A model generated the notes under the pieces. It saw only the letters and a list, made by a program, of their open reading frames with translations. It made no database searches and had not been told where the DNA came from. Below are positions 32,264 through 40,899 of a stretch of 45,249 nucleotides of DNA, one piece after another; position 1 is the stretch's first letter; every line of letters starts with the position of its first letter. The position numbers and the translations under genes are program-made. This DNA is from Burkholderia sp. LMG 13014 (lineage in GTDB: Bacteria > Pseudomonadota > Gammaproteobacteria > Burkholderiales > Burkholderiaceae): contig NZ_CAJNKE010000013.1 of NCBI RefSeq assembly GCF_905232215.1, positions 1-45,249 on the forward strand, in the 5' to 3' direction.

Positions 32264-33394
32264 ATGAAACGAGCCTATTTCGCCTTCGCAATGATGAGTC
32301 TGACGGCGGCCGCCGCCGTTGCGTGGGGCGCCGATGCAGCTGGAGGCGGCCCGAAGTTGATCACCACCATTCCGGTCACGAGCGAAAAGCCGTTCGGTTT
32401 CGATATCAGCGCCGCGTCGGATGGAAACTACTACCTCGCCGACGGAGCGAACGGGACGCTCGACGTATTCGATGCGACGACGATGCAATTGCGCGACCGG
32501 ATCAAGGCCGACTTCGCGGGTATCGGTCCGACTCATGAGAAGTCGGGCCCGTCGGGCGTGCTGCCGATTCCCGGCACGTCGCAGGTGTACGTCGGCGACG
32601 TGAACGCGGTCAAGGTGATCGACGTCGCATCGAAGCAACTCGTGAAGCGCATCGAGGTCAGCTCGTCCGGTATTCGAGCCGATGAAGGCTGCCTCGATCC
32701 GAAGCACCATATCGCGATGTTTTCGAGCGGCGCCGAGCAGCCGCCGTTCGTGACCTTCATCAATACCGACACGCAGTCGGTGATCGCGAAGATGCCGCTC
32801 GCGGATTCGACCGGGCTCGAAGCGTGCGAATTCGACTCGAAGAACGACAACTTCGTGCTGAACAACGACGGGATGAAAGCGAATCCCAAGGGTGAAGTCG
32901 ATCTGATCCCGGCGAAGTCGGTCCTCGAGGCCAAGCCGGTCATTCAGGCCGCGCTGAAGCTGAAGGGTTGCGATAGCCCGAGTGGCCTCGCGCTCGGACC
33001 GGGCAACGACGCGCTGATCGGCTGCGATCCGGACGAAGGCGGCAAGCAGACGACGTTGATCATCGACCGGACGAATGGCACGCCGCTCGCGCAATTGCCG
33101 TTCGGTGGAGCCGACGAGGTGGCCTACGACCCGGTTTCGAATCGCTACTTCCTGGCCGGCGGCCACCACTCGACAGACAACGTGTCGCGGGTGGGAGCGA
33201 AGGATGCGAAGTTCGACCCGGCCCTCGGCATCATCGACGCCAGCACCCGTAACCTCGTCGCGATCGTTCCGACAGGCAAGTTCTCGCATTCGGTCGCAGT
33301 CGACGGTGCGTCGCATCACGTTTTCGTTCCGTACGGTGCCGGGTCGTCCGCGCAGTTCCCGGGAACCGGTGTTGCGGTCTTCGCGACGGAATAA
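32264..33394 (+). CDS. Exported beta-propeller (YVTN/NHL-like) protein
   Basis: A 376-residue protein with a signal peptide (MKRAYFAFAMMSLTAAAAVA, cleaved near WGADA). Repeated blade-like segments such as GNYYLADGANGTLDVFDATT, SQVYVGDVNAVKVIDVASK and NRYFLAGGHH...LGIIDASTR fit a seven-bladed propeller of the YVTN/SMP-30-like type. It could be a periplasmic lactonase, a dehydrogenase scaffold or a binding protein. No c-type haem motif or clear metal site is visible. The start follows AAGGAGGAG. It ends at a strong terminator, closing the porin transcription unit. Confidence 0.75.
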   Translation: MKRAYFAFAMMSLTAAAAVAWGADAAGGGPKLITTIPVTSEKPFGFDISAASDGNYYLADGANGTLDVFDATTMQLRDRIKADFAGIGPTHEKSGPSGVLPIPGTSQVYVGDVNAVKVIDVASKQLVKRIEVSSSGIRADEGCLDPKHHIAMFSSGAEQPPFVTFINTDTQSVIAKMPLADSTGLEACEFDSKNDNFVLNNDGMKANPKGEVDLIPAKSVLEAKPVIQAALKLKGCDSPSGLALGPGNDALIGCDPDEGGKQTTLIIDRTNGTPLAQLPFGGADEVAYDPVSNRYFLAGGHHSTDNVSRVGAKDAKFDPALGIIDASTRNLVAIVPTGKFSHSVAVDGASHHVFVPYGAGSSAQFPGTGVAVFATE

Positions 33395-33415
33395 CGACTC
33401 CAGTGTGGTGATTTT

Positions 33416-33444
33416 CCGCGGGGGAGGGCCCCGCGGCTTTTTTT
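33416..33444 (+). terminator. Rho-independent terminator
   Basis: The stem CCGCGGGG / CCCCGCGG with loop GAGGG is followed by C and seven Ts. This is the best intrinsic terminator in the window and marks the end of the porin/beta-propeller unit. Confidence 0.92.
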
Positions 33445-33583
33445 ATCGCTCATTCCCTGCTGCGTGGAGCCGAAATATCGGACTGGAAGGTAAATCGCGC
33501 GGCTGGCTGGTTAAGTGACGAGGCTTGACCGGACGTACGCTGGAACTCACGCGTACAGGGTGACGCGGAATCAGGAGACGGAA

Positions 33584-34129
33584 GTGAAATTCAGGTTACG
33601 GGCTCGGTGGCTGCTGCAGTGGATGACCGTCGCGGCCGGATTCGCCGGCGGGATGCACGCTGCCTTCGCCGAAGACGCACGCGACAACGCAGCGATACCG
33701 ACCTACGTGCTGAGCTACGCACAGACACAGTCACTGCTGTCGATCGCGGTCGACGACGCGAAGGCACGGCATCTGGCGATGGGCTTCGCCGTCGTCGATC
33801 CGGGCGGCCATCTGCTCGCCGCGGTGCGGATGGATGGCGCGTCGTTCTCGAGCGTCGACTTCGCACGCGGCAAGGCGTTTGCGTCGGTCGCGCTCGGCGG
33901 CCAATCCGGCGTCACGCTCGAACATCGCTACCGCGACGATCCGTCCGAGTACAGCAACATGTCCGGCGCCGGCTACTACGCGCCGTTCCTGCCCGGCCGC
34001 GGCACGTTCCCGGTATTCATGAACGGTCATCTGCTCGGCGCGATCGGCGCCGCCGGCGCGCCCTCGGAGATCGACGATCAGGTGGTACTGAAGGCGATAG
34101 CCGGGCTCGGCGCTCAATCCGCGCGTTGA
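33584..34129 (+). CDS. Exported GlcG/HbpS family heme-binding-like protein (DUF336)
   Basis: A 181-residue protein with a signal peptide (KFRLRARWLLQWMTVAAGFA to about residue 29, ending HAAFA). The mature domain shows the GlcG/HbpS pattern: LSIAVDDAKARHLAMGFAVV, DPGGHLLAAVRMDGA, ARGKAFASVAL and the end GAIGAAGAPSEIDDQVV. Family members bind heme or cobalamin-like ligands or accompany glycolate and diol enzymes; the role here is unknown. GTG 33584 is chosen for the AGGAG eight or nine bases upstream. It precedes the acetamidase by 36 bases and is probably co-transcribed with it. Confidence 0.8.
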   Translation: MKFRLRARWLLQWMTVAAGFAGGMHAAFAEDARDNAAIPTYVLSYAQTQSLLSIAVDDAKARHLAMGFAVVDPGGHLLAAVRMDGASFSSVDFARGKAFASVALGGQSGVTLEHRYRDDPSEYSNMSGAGYYAPFLPGRGTFPVFMNGHLLGAIGAAGAPSEIDDQVVLKAIAGLGAQSAR

Positions 34130-34136
34130 ACGCGCG

Positions 34137-34146
34137 TTGTCCTTAA
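34137..34146 (+). promoter_or_regulatory. Repeated decamer TTGTCCTTAA (copy 2)
   Basis: Identical to 30868-30877. It lies in the short gap before the acetamidase gene. Significance is uncertain. Confidence 0.25.
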
Positions 34147-34165
34147 AACTAAGTCTGGAAGACGT

Positions 34166-35365
34166 ATGAGACACGACACGGAAATGGAACATCCGGGCGA
34201 CACCCCGGCAAGCGAGATGGCGACGCGCGGCGCGACGACGATGGACGGGACCGCGCAATGCCGCCGCACCCTGCTGAAGCTCGGCTTCGGCGCAATCGCG
34301 GCAGGCGTCGCAGGCATCGTACGGGCGCAAACGCCGGCTCCGAAGGCGCGCACAGCGACGATGCAAGTCGTGCCGGGCGGCAAGACGGTCAAGCTCGCGC
34401 CGTCGTGGGACACGGTGCAGGTTGGTCAGATGACGCCGGACGCCAAGGCGGCGGTGTCGATTCAGTCCGGCGACACGGTCTGGTACGACGGCACGTGGAC
34501 CAACTGGGGCAACGAAGCGAAGTACGGGATGGGCTTCAAGGAGCGCGAGCCGATCCGCAAGAAATATCCGAACGGCGCATTCTCGCTGATCGGCCCGGTC
34601 GAGATCGACGGTGCCGAGCCGGGCGATGTCGTCGAATGCCGGATGCTGAAGATGCGGCCGATCGATTGGGGCTGGAACTCCGCGCCGCCGGGCGTCGGGG
34701 CACTTCCGGGCGATTTCGGTCCGTACCTTCGTTATCTGAAGTTCGACGACGCGCGTACCTATGCGTCGTACGTACCGGGCGTGCAGATTCCGCTGAATCC
34801 GTTCCAGGCCTATCTCGGCACCCAGCCTCCCGGCGACCACGTGATCAGCGCGAACTTCGCCGGTAGCTACGGCGGCAACCTGGATTGTGCGGTCCTCGGT
34901 GTCGGAACGTCGGTGTTTCTGCCCGTGCAAGTTGCCGGAGCGCGCGTGTGGACAGGTGGCTCGATGGGCGCGTCGGGCGAGGGCAACATCGATCAGACGT
35001 CGATCGAATCCGCGTTCGAGGAGATGCGGATCCAGTTCATGCTCCACAAGCGCTCGCCGCTCAACGGCCCGATGGCTGAAACCCCCGAGTACTGGATCGG
35101 CTTCGGCTTCGCCGACAGCCTCGACGACGCGCTCGTCGCATGCATTCGTCAAACGATCGGATGGATGGCTTCGGCAACCGGCATTGCGCCGGTCGACTGC
35201 TACGGCATCCTGAGCGTTGCGGGGAGCTTCCGGATTACGCAGTATGCACACCAGACCGGCACCGTCTACAAGACAGAGCCGCCGAAGGGCGTGCATTGCA
35301 TGGTGCCGAAGAACATCTTCTCCGCCGACATGTTGCACCGCCTGTCGGCCTACACACGCGCGTAA
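34166..35365 (+). CDS. Acetamidase/formamidase family protein with Tat-type signal
   Basis: A 399-residue FmdA/AmdA-type amide hydrolase. The core is recognisable: GPVEIDGAEPGDVVECRML, then FAGSYGGNLDC, with a zinc-amidase style end. The N-terminus carries a twin-arginine motif, CRRTLLKLGFGAIAAG, and a hydrophobic stretch ending VRAQ, so the folded enzyme is probably exported by Tat. Most FmdA/AmdA proteins are cytoplasmic, so this is unusual. It would release ammonia from a short amide in the periplasm. It is flanked by another exported protein and an MFS transporter, which may take up the resulting acid. The exact start is uncertain; Met26 is an alternative that keeps the RR motif. Confidence 0.82.
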   Translation: MRHDTEMEHPGDTPASEMATRGATTMDGTAQCRRTLLKLGFGAIAAGVAGIVRAQTPAPKARTATMQVVPGGKTVKLAPSWDTVQVGQMTPDAKAAVSIQSGDTVWYDGTWTNWGNEAKYGMGFKEREPIRKKYPNGAFSLIGPVEIDGAEPGDVVECRMLKMRPIDWGWNSAPPGVGALPGDFGPYLRYLKFDDARTYASYVPGVQIPLNPFQAYLGTQPPGDHVISANFAGSYGGNLDCAVLGVGTSVFLPVQVAGARVWTGGSMGASGEGNIDQTSIESAFEEMRIQFMLHKRSPLNGPMAETPEYWIGFGFADSLDDALVACIRQTIGWMASATGIAPVDCYGILSVAGSFRITQYAHQTGTVYKTEPPKGVHCMVPKNIFSADMLHRLSAYTRA

Positions 35366-35459
35366 TCGCACGTTCTTCACGGCTTTGGAAAGAGCGGCCG
35401 CACGGGCCGGATCCATGCATTGCGGGGACCGGATCGTGCGTGCCGAAGGAGATTGTCAA

Positions 35460-36761
35460 GTGAAACTGAATGATCGGAAAACCGCAGTCGACGTCGATAC
35501 GGCGGAGCTCGGCGGCATGAGCCGCGCAATCGCACTGCTTGTTTGCTTTCTCGTCGTCGTTCTGGACGGCTTCAACACGACGTCGATATCGTTCGTGGTT
35601 CCGATGCTGGCCAGGGACTGGCATCTCACACCGGCCGCATTCACGCCGGTATTCGTCGCGACGAACGTCGGCGCGGCGATCGGATTCATCGTCACCGGTT
35701 CGCTGGCGAATCGCTTCGGACATCGCTCGGTCGGGCTCGCCAGCGTCATGCTGTTCGGTGGATGCACGTTGCTCACCATGTATGCGAACAACGTCGCGCT
35801 GCTGTCCGTCATGCGGGTTCTGGCGGCGATTGGACTCGGCGCGGCGCTGCCGATCGCGATCACTGCTTCGGCAGCGATCATCGGCGGCAAGCACAAGGTT
35901 GCCGCGTCGGTCCTGGTGACGACCGGGATGTCGGTCGGCGCCGTGACCGGGGGCCTGGTCGGTGGCCCGCTGATGCATCGCTTCGGCTGGCAGGCGGTGT
36001 TCCTGATCGGCGGCATCTTGCCGTTTGTGGTCGCTCCCGCGTTCTTCCGGGTGCTGCCCTCCGCCGCATCCGCGCCAACGGGTACGCAAAGCCGGGAACG
36101 GCCGGTGGCGAGCACGGTGCGCGCGCTGTTCGCGAACGGTCGCGCGGGCTATACCAGCGTGCTTTGGCTGTTCTCGTTCCTGATCTTTATGGACGTCTAC
36201 GCACTGTTGTTCTGGCTTCCGACCATGCTTCTCTCGTTCGGCTTTTCGCTCGAGCGCGCACCGGCCGGGATGGCCGCGTTCAGTGTCGGCGGATTGAGCG
36301 GAAACCTGCTGATGACGGCCGCGGTCACCGCGATGACCGTCGCCGGGAGGTTGCGTGTGAAGTCCGCGCTGGCCGTGGGGATAGTCTGCGTGATCGCAGG
36401 CATTACGGCACTGAGCCAGGCCGCGCTCTCGCCGTCGATCGTGCTGCTGTCGATCGGCGTGATCGGTGCGGGGCTCGTGAACGGGATCATGGGCCAGACG
36501 GCGCTTGCGGTCGCGTTCTATCCGCCGAGCATCCGTGCGACCGGCGTCGGCTGGGGGCATGCAATCGGACGCATCGGCTCGTTCGTCGGCCCTGCGATCG
36601 GAGGAGCGCTGCTCGCGACGGGTTGGGATACGCGCAACATCGTGCTCGTTGCCGTTGTGCCGGCCATCGCCGCCATCGCCGCGCTCGGCTTGCTGACGAT
36701 CATCGGTCGCGGGGCGACCGGCGGTGACACGGTCGCAGACGGCGCGCCGATCGCCCACTGA
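35460..36761 (+). CDS. MFS transporter, aromatic acid:H+ symporter (AAHS) type
   Basis: A 433-residue 12-helix permease. GTG 35460 follows AAGGAG by eight bases; the longer open frame upstream overlaps the acetamidase gene. AAHS-like marks are the helix-1 acidic motif VVVLDGFNTTSISFVVPML, the loop 2-3 motif GSLANRFGHRSV and a helix 4-5 region rich in Gly and Ala. It probably imports an aromatic or short organic acid with protons. It sits after the exported amidase and 48 bases before an FAH-family hydrolase, so its cargo may feed that enzyme. Confidence 0.9.
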   Translation: MKLNDRKTAVDVDTAELGGMSRAIALLVCFLVVVLDGFNTTSISFVVPMLARDWHLTPAAFTPVFVATNVGAAIGFIVTGSLANRFGHRSVGLASVMLFGGCTLLTMYANNVALLSVMRVLAAIGLGAALPIAITASAAIIGGKHKVAASVLVTTGMSVGAVTGGLVGGPLMHRFGWQAVFLIGGILPFVVAPAFFRVLPSAASAPTGTQSRERPVASTVRALFANGRAGYTSVLWLFSFLIFMDVYALLFWLPTMLLSFGFSLERAPAGMAAFSVGGLSGNLLMTAAVTAMTVAGRLRVKSALAVGIVCVIAGITALSQAALSPSIVLLSIGVIGAGLVNGIMGQTALAVAFYPPSIRATGVGWGHAIGRIGSFVGPAIGGALLATGWDTRNIVLVAVVPAIAAIAALGLLTIIGRGATGGDTVADGAPIAH

Positions 36762-36809
36762 ATCGTTCTCCATACCTATTCTTCGAAATCAGCGGAATCA
36801 CGCTCAATC

Positions 36810-37742
36810 ATGAAAATCATTGCTTACTCGGACGCGGGCAACACAGCGCTTGGCGTCGTCACCAGCGATACGCATTTCGTCCCCGTCGCGGAAGTCGCGC
36901 CGGATTTGCCCGCGACGCTGATCGAAATCCTCGAATTGGACGACGGGCTCGAACGCCTGCGCGCATCGGTCGCCGGCAAGCCGGGCACCCGGCTGCTTTC
37001 CGGCGTGACGTTGAAGCCGTTCCTCGAGCGGCCGAACGCAATGTGGGCGCTCGCGCTGAACTTCAAGAGCCATATCGCCGAGACAGGCCTGCAAACGAAT
37101 CCCGACTATCCGCATCTGTTCTTGCGCACGGCCGCGTCGTACGTCGGCGCTGGCGAGCCGATCATCGCGCCGCCGCAGGCCGTTGCGCGCGCATTCGATT
37201 ACGAGGGCGAGCTGGGTGTGATCATCGGCAAGCCGGGGCGCTACGTCCCGGTGGAGCGCGCGCTGGACTACGTCGCCGGCTACACCTGTCTGAACGAAGG
37301 ATCTGTGCGCGAATACCAGGTGCACAACCGGCAATTCGGCCTCGGAAAATGCTTCGAAGCGTCGGGGTCTTATGGCCCGTGGCTGATGACGCCGGACGAG
37401 TTCGGCGACCCGGCGAAGCATTCGGTGCTCACGCGAATCAACGGCGTCGTCCGGCAGCGTGCGCCTCTCGACGACATGCTGATCGACGTTGCGCGCACGG
37501 TCAGCTATCTGAGCCGCGGTTATCGGCTTCGCCCCGGCGACCTGATCGCGATGGGGACACCGGGCGCGCTGAAGCCGGCACCGGACGACGTCGAAGGAAA
37601 TGATCTTTCGCGACAGTACGGGCCGTTCCCGACGCCGGGTCTGGTGCACATGCGCCCGGGCGACTGGGTCGAAATCGAGATCGAAGGATTGGGCGTGTTG
37701 GGAAATCCGGTGATTGCCGATCCGTCGGACCTGCTGGCCTGA
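36810..37742 (+). CDS. Fumarylacetoacetate hydrolase family protein
   Basis: A 310-residue FAH-fold enzyme, a family that hydrolyses C-C bonds of 1,3-diketo acids or acts as hydratase, decarboxylase or lyase. Metal-ligand glutamates lie in FDYEGELGVIIGKPG. The third ligand region reads NEGSVREYQ where many family members have an NDxSxRD-like segment, so Glu replaces Asp at both acidic positions, a conservative but notable change. The GTPG loop is present as AMGTPGALKP. It is the last gene of the rightward block, ending at a strong hairpin before the convergent AraC gene. Confidence 0.9.
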   Translation: MKIIAYSDAGNTALGVVTSDTHFVPVAEVAPDLPATLIEILELDDGLERLRASVAGKPGTRLLSGVTLKPFLERPNAMWALALNFKSHIAETGLQTNPDYPHLFLRTAASYVGAGEPIIAPPQAVARAFDYEGELGVIIGKPGRYVPVERALDYVAGYTCLNEGSVREYQVHNRQFGLGKCFEASGSYGPWLMTPDEFGDPAKHSVLTRINGVVRQRAPLDDMLIDVARTVSYLSRGYRLRPGDLIAMGTPGALKPAPDDVEGNDLSRQYGPFPTPGLVHMRPGDWVEIEIEGLGVLGNPVIADPSDLLA

Positions 37743-37748
37743 CCTGCG

Positions 37749-37776
37749 CTGCATGCGTGCTCCCGCACGCATGCAG
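37749..37776. terminator. Bidirectional hairpin between convergent genes
   Basis: A perfect 12-bp stem, CTGCATGCGTGC / GCACGCATGCAG, with a TCCC loop, seven bases after the FAH stop and 18 bases before the AraC stop. Symmetry and position suggest a shared terminator, although no long T-run follows. Confidence 0.65.
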
Positions 37777-37793
37777 TAGACCAACCGAGCCGG

Positions 37794-38663
37794 TTAGTCG
37801 AATCGCTCGAGATCGAGCGTGACCGAATGCCGGCGAAAATCGCTCGGCGGCACACCCATGTGCTGTGCAAAGAAGCGCGTGAAGTGGCTGTGCTCCTCGA
37901 AGCCGAGCTCGTCCGCAATGTCGGCGAGCGGGCGGTCACTTTCCGCGAGCAGCCGAATCGCATGCGACATCCGGACCCAGTCGATATAGTGCTGCGGCGA
38001 GATGCCCATGCAGCGCCGGAATTGCTCGAAAAAACGCGACCTCGACAGCCCGACTTCGCTGGCGACCTGCGTGACCGTCGCGTTTGCGGACGGCGTGCGC
38101 TTGATGAAGTCGAGCGCCTTCCTGATTCGGAAATCGACCGGGCGGGTTGACGGCGCAATGCGGGTCGTCAGCTCCGGATCCGCGAAATCGCGCCCGAGCG
38201 CGGTGATGAGATCCTCGAGGATCGGCAAGCAGCCCGCATCCTGCGCAACGAGATGATTCGTGATCGCGGCCGCCAGGCGGTCGACATGATGCTGGACGTC
38301 CGGCGTGACGACGACAATTCTGCGCGGGAAGATGTCGGCCGGGCTACCGTCCGCCAGGCCGAGCCGCTTGCGCAGCCACGGCGGCTCGATCACAAGCGAC
38401 AGGATGAGCGACGGGGTGTTCTTGTTTGCGCATTTTGCGTGCTCGACCCACGGGTTCAGGCAGATGGCGGAGTCGGCGCTCAGCGTGCAGTCTTCGGCAC
38501 CCAACCGGAAGTCGCAGTCGCTGCCGCCGAGCTTGAACAGAAACTGGTATTGCGAGTGCGCGTGAGCGACGAGCGGCCGGCTGATGAAGTTCACCGTGGC
38601 GCGACCGAATTCCCCCTGCAGGATCCAGACCGGCTTTTCTGATTCCATTGCTGCTAGCACCAT
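37794..38663 (-). CDS. AraC-family transcriptional regulator
   Basis: A 289-residue regulator with an N-terminal cupin-like sensor (LVAHAHSQYQFLFKLGG and CLNPWVEHAKC) and a C-terminal double helix-turn-helix (ATVTQVASEVGLSRSRFFEQ, then PLADIADELGFEEHSHFTRF). ATG 38663 has AAGGTGG upstream; a GTG at 38726 in the same frame is an alternative giving 310 residues. It is convergent with the FAH gene and divergent from an alpha/beta hydrolase, which is the most likely target along with the amidase-MFS-FAH block. Confidence 0.9.
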   Translation of the reverse strand: MVLAAMESEKPVWILQGEFGRATVNFISRPLVAHAHSQYQFLFKLGGSDCDFRLGAEDCTLSADSAICLNPWVEHAKCANKNTPSLILSLVIEPPWLRKRLGLADGSPADIFPRRIVVVTPDVQHHVDRLAAAITNHLVAQDAGCLPILEDLITALGRDFADPELTTRIAPSTRPVDFRIRKALDFIKRTPSANATVTQVASEVGLSRSRFFEQFRRCMGISPQHYIDWVRMSHAIRLLAESDRPLADIADELGFEEHSHFTRFFAQHMGVPPSDFRRHSVTLDLERFD

Positions 38664-38953
38664 GTCCACCTTCTCCGATACCGCCGCGGCGGGAGCGCCG
38701 TCGCGATGAAGAAACGTTGCTTGCACGTCCGCGCAAGCCGTCTACTTAATCAAATGCGCGACAGCCCGTCAATCCGGGAAAAATCGCATGCGGTGTGTGC
38801 GCGATGCTCGACACGCATCACGCTGAAATATCCGGACGATCGGGTAAGCCGTCGCTTCAATCGATCATCGTTCTGGCCGCTCGCACGATAGAGTGTGGCG
38901 AGGTCAGGCTGCATCGTGCGGCCCCAATGGATGTGAGTGAAGAGAGGAAGAGG

Positions 38954-39745
38954 ATGAAGGCATCGTTTGAGCGCGAGGGCATCCGCTTCGCCTATGAAGA
39001 ATCCGGCCCGCATGACGCGCCGGCGATCGTTTTCAGTCATGGCTTTCTGATGGACGGCGAAATGTTTCGCCCGAACGTCGCCGAGTTGAGCGATACGTTC
39101 CGCTGCGTCGTCTGGGATCAGCGTGGCCTCGGTGCGACGGGGCCGACCGATCGCGCGTTCAGCTACTGGGATTCGGCCCGCGACCTGATTGCGTTGCTCG
39201 ATCACCTTGAAATTGCGTCGGCGTCGCTGGTCGGCATGTCGCAGGGCGGTTTCGTGTCGATGCGCGCGGCGCTGCTCGAGCCCGCCAGGTTTCGCGCGCT
39301 CGCGCTTATCTCGACGCGAAGCGATCTCGACGACGCATCGGTGACTGCGTCGTTCGAGGAACTCAAGACGGAGTGGGCGCGTAACGGCGCGGCCAACGTC
39401 GCGGAGAACCTCGCCGGGTTCTTGCTCGGTGCCGACTATCCCGCATCGGCTTGGATCGACAAATGGCTGAAAATGCCACGTGAGCACTTCCAATACCCGG
39501 TCGATGCGCTGACGTCGCGCGACGATATTACGGCGCGGCTCGGCGAGATCACGCACGCATCGATCGTGTTCCACGGCGGCGCCGATGCAGCCATCCCGCT
39601 TTTTTGCGGCGAGGCACTTGCCGAAGGGCTGCCGAACTCCAAGGGAATGGTCAACGTGGTTGGTGCCGGACACACGCCGAATCTGACCCACGCTCGGGAT
39701 GTCAATCCGAAGCTGCGGGATTTCTTGCTGCGCTACGGACGTTGA
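38954..39745 (+). CDS. Alpha/beta hydrolase
   Basis: A 263-residue alpha/beta-hydrolase-fold protein. The nucleophile is S96 in GMSQGGF, the likely acid is D211 (HGGADAAIP) and the base is H240 (GAGHTPN). The oxyanion segment is FSHGF near residues 27-31. It resembles small esterases, 3-oxoadipate enol-lactonases (PcaD-like) and C-C bond hydrolases. An enol-lactonase role would fit an intradiol pathway, but sequence alone cannot show it. Start 38954 follows AGAGGAAGAGG; ATG 38927 is an alternative. It is divergent from the AraC regulator. Confidence 0.88.
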   Translation: MKASFEREGIRFAYEESGPHDAPAIVFSHGFLMDGEMFRPNVAELSDTFRCVVWDQRGLGATGPTDRAFSYWDSARDLIALLDHLEIASASLVGMSQGGFVSMRAALLEPARFRALALISTRSDLDDASVTASFEELKTEWARNGAANVAENLAGFLLGADYPASAWIDKWLKMPREHFQYPVDALTSRDDITARLGEITHASIVFHGGADAAIPLFCGEALAEGLPNSKGMVNVVGAGHTPNLTHARDVNPKLRDFLLRYGR

Positions 39746-40040
39746 TCGCGGCGCCGGAACGATGAAATGCGGACGATTCGGTAAGCGGGCGCATCTTGTG
39801 ACCAATGCCCGGTGCGATGCACGTCGTATAGTCTCATCAACGCAAACCTGGGCACTCATTCAATGCGCATCGTTCGTCTGAAATCGACGGAATGGAACGC
39901 AAAACAGCAGGCTGAATGATATGCAGGCGTATTGCGCATGACTCATTGATCAACATGCCGTATCGAGCGACGCGTGTCGTCACGCACCATCCCGACTGAC
40001 GACACTGCCATCAGCGGCTCGCATCCCGTAAGGAAAGAAC

Positions 40041-40322
40041 ATGTTTTTCGTCGTTTACTGTCTCGATCATCCGGGTATGGCGGAGCGTCGCAAAACCCAC
40101 TTTGCAGCACATAAGGCGCGGCTGCTGGCGTCACCGTTGAAGGCGAGGATTGCAGGGCCGCTCATCGATCCGGACGGGTCGGTGGGCGGGAGCCTGTTTC
40201 TCTATGACGCGGACGATATCGAGACCGTACGGCAACTGGTCCTGGAAGACCCATTCAACACGGAAGGCATCTGGAAGACGGTCGACATCCGGTTTTTCAT
40301 GAACCGGGCAGACGAGCACTGA
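40041..40322 (+). CDS. YciI-like protein
   Basis: A 93-residue ferredoxin-like-fold protein of the YciI family: MFFVVYCLDHPGMAERRKTH at the N-terminus, IAGPLIDPDG in the middle and DPFNTEGIWKTVDIRFF at the end, with the conserved His and Asp positions. Such proteins are small hydrolases or dehalogenase-like enzymes, or isomerases of the muconolactone-isomerase fold, and often occur in aromatic catabolic operons. The start has AAGGAAAG upstream. No partner gene adjoins it closely. Confidence 0.88.
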   Translation: MFFVVYCLDHPGMAERRKTHFAAHKARLLASPLKARIAGPLIDPDGSVGGSLFLYDADDIETVRQLVLEDPFNTEGIWKTVDIRFFMNRADEH

Positions 40323-40899
40323 TGCGCCATTTCGCGTCGTCAACCATTGATGACGTCTCAACTGTTTTCACTCGCTCCGGACCGCGCACACCGCCGTTCG
40401 CTTGAGCATCCACTCGCGCACGCCACCTTGTTCGACGGCCGCATCGCCGCACGGACATCGCACCGACCGTTACTCGCCATCCGACTCGAATAAAGAAAAA
40501 GGCTTATGGCGGGCGGGCGACGAAGCAAGCCAACCCGATGTCGCCGGGTGTCACGTGTCGAGACACCGTCGTCGGAAAGCAGGCGAGACGGGTAAACACC
40601 GACTCGCAATTCATGCCGGACGCATGAGCTGCCGTCTATAATTTATCGAACGATCACTATCGTCGAAAATCGAAATGGGGCGTTCCCGTCCCGAAACTGT
40701 CGGTAGCGCACGTTTTCGTGATCGCGGGTGCGCGGGACAGGAGAAGTCGCGCCGGCGTCCATGCCAACCAGGTTCCCGGTATCGGTCGCACCGTAAACAA
40801 TATTATTCGCACTGCATATAAATAATTGAAAGCCGTCATTCAAATTGAAAGTCCGCCGGACGGCGCTGTCGAGTTTTCCAGTCAACCGAGAGAGGTGAT
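40323..40899. other. Long intergenic region upstream of the third porin
   Basis: 577 bases with no credible gene on either strand. A partial inverted repeat just after the YciI stop (around GTCGTCAACCATTGATGAC) may be a terminator. A perfect -10 hexamer TATAAT occurs at 40637-40642 without a clear -35. The last 120 bases are AT-rich (AACAATATTATTCGC, CATATAAATAATTG), typical of a regulated porin leader. The ribosome site GAGAGAGGTG precedes the porin. Confidence 0.55.

Noticed and set aside
35235-36773. 512-codon minus-strand frame opposite the MFS gene
   Set aside because: It is the antisense of a hydrophobic 12-helix transporter, giving a highly charged sequence with no domain.
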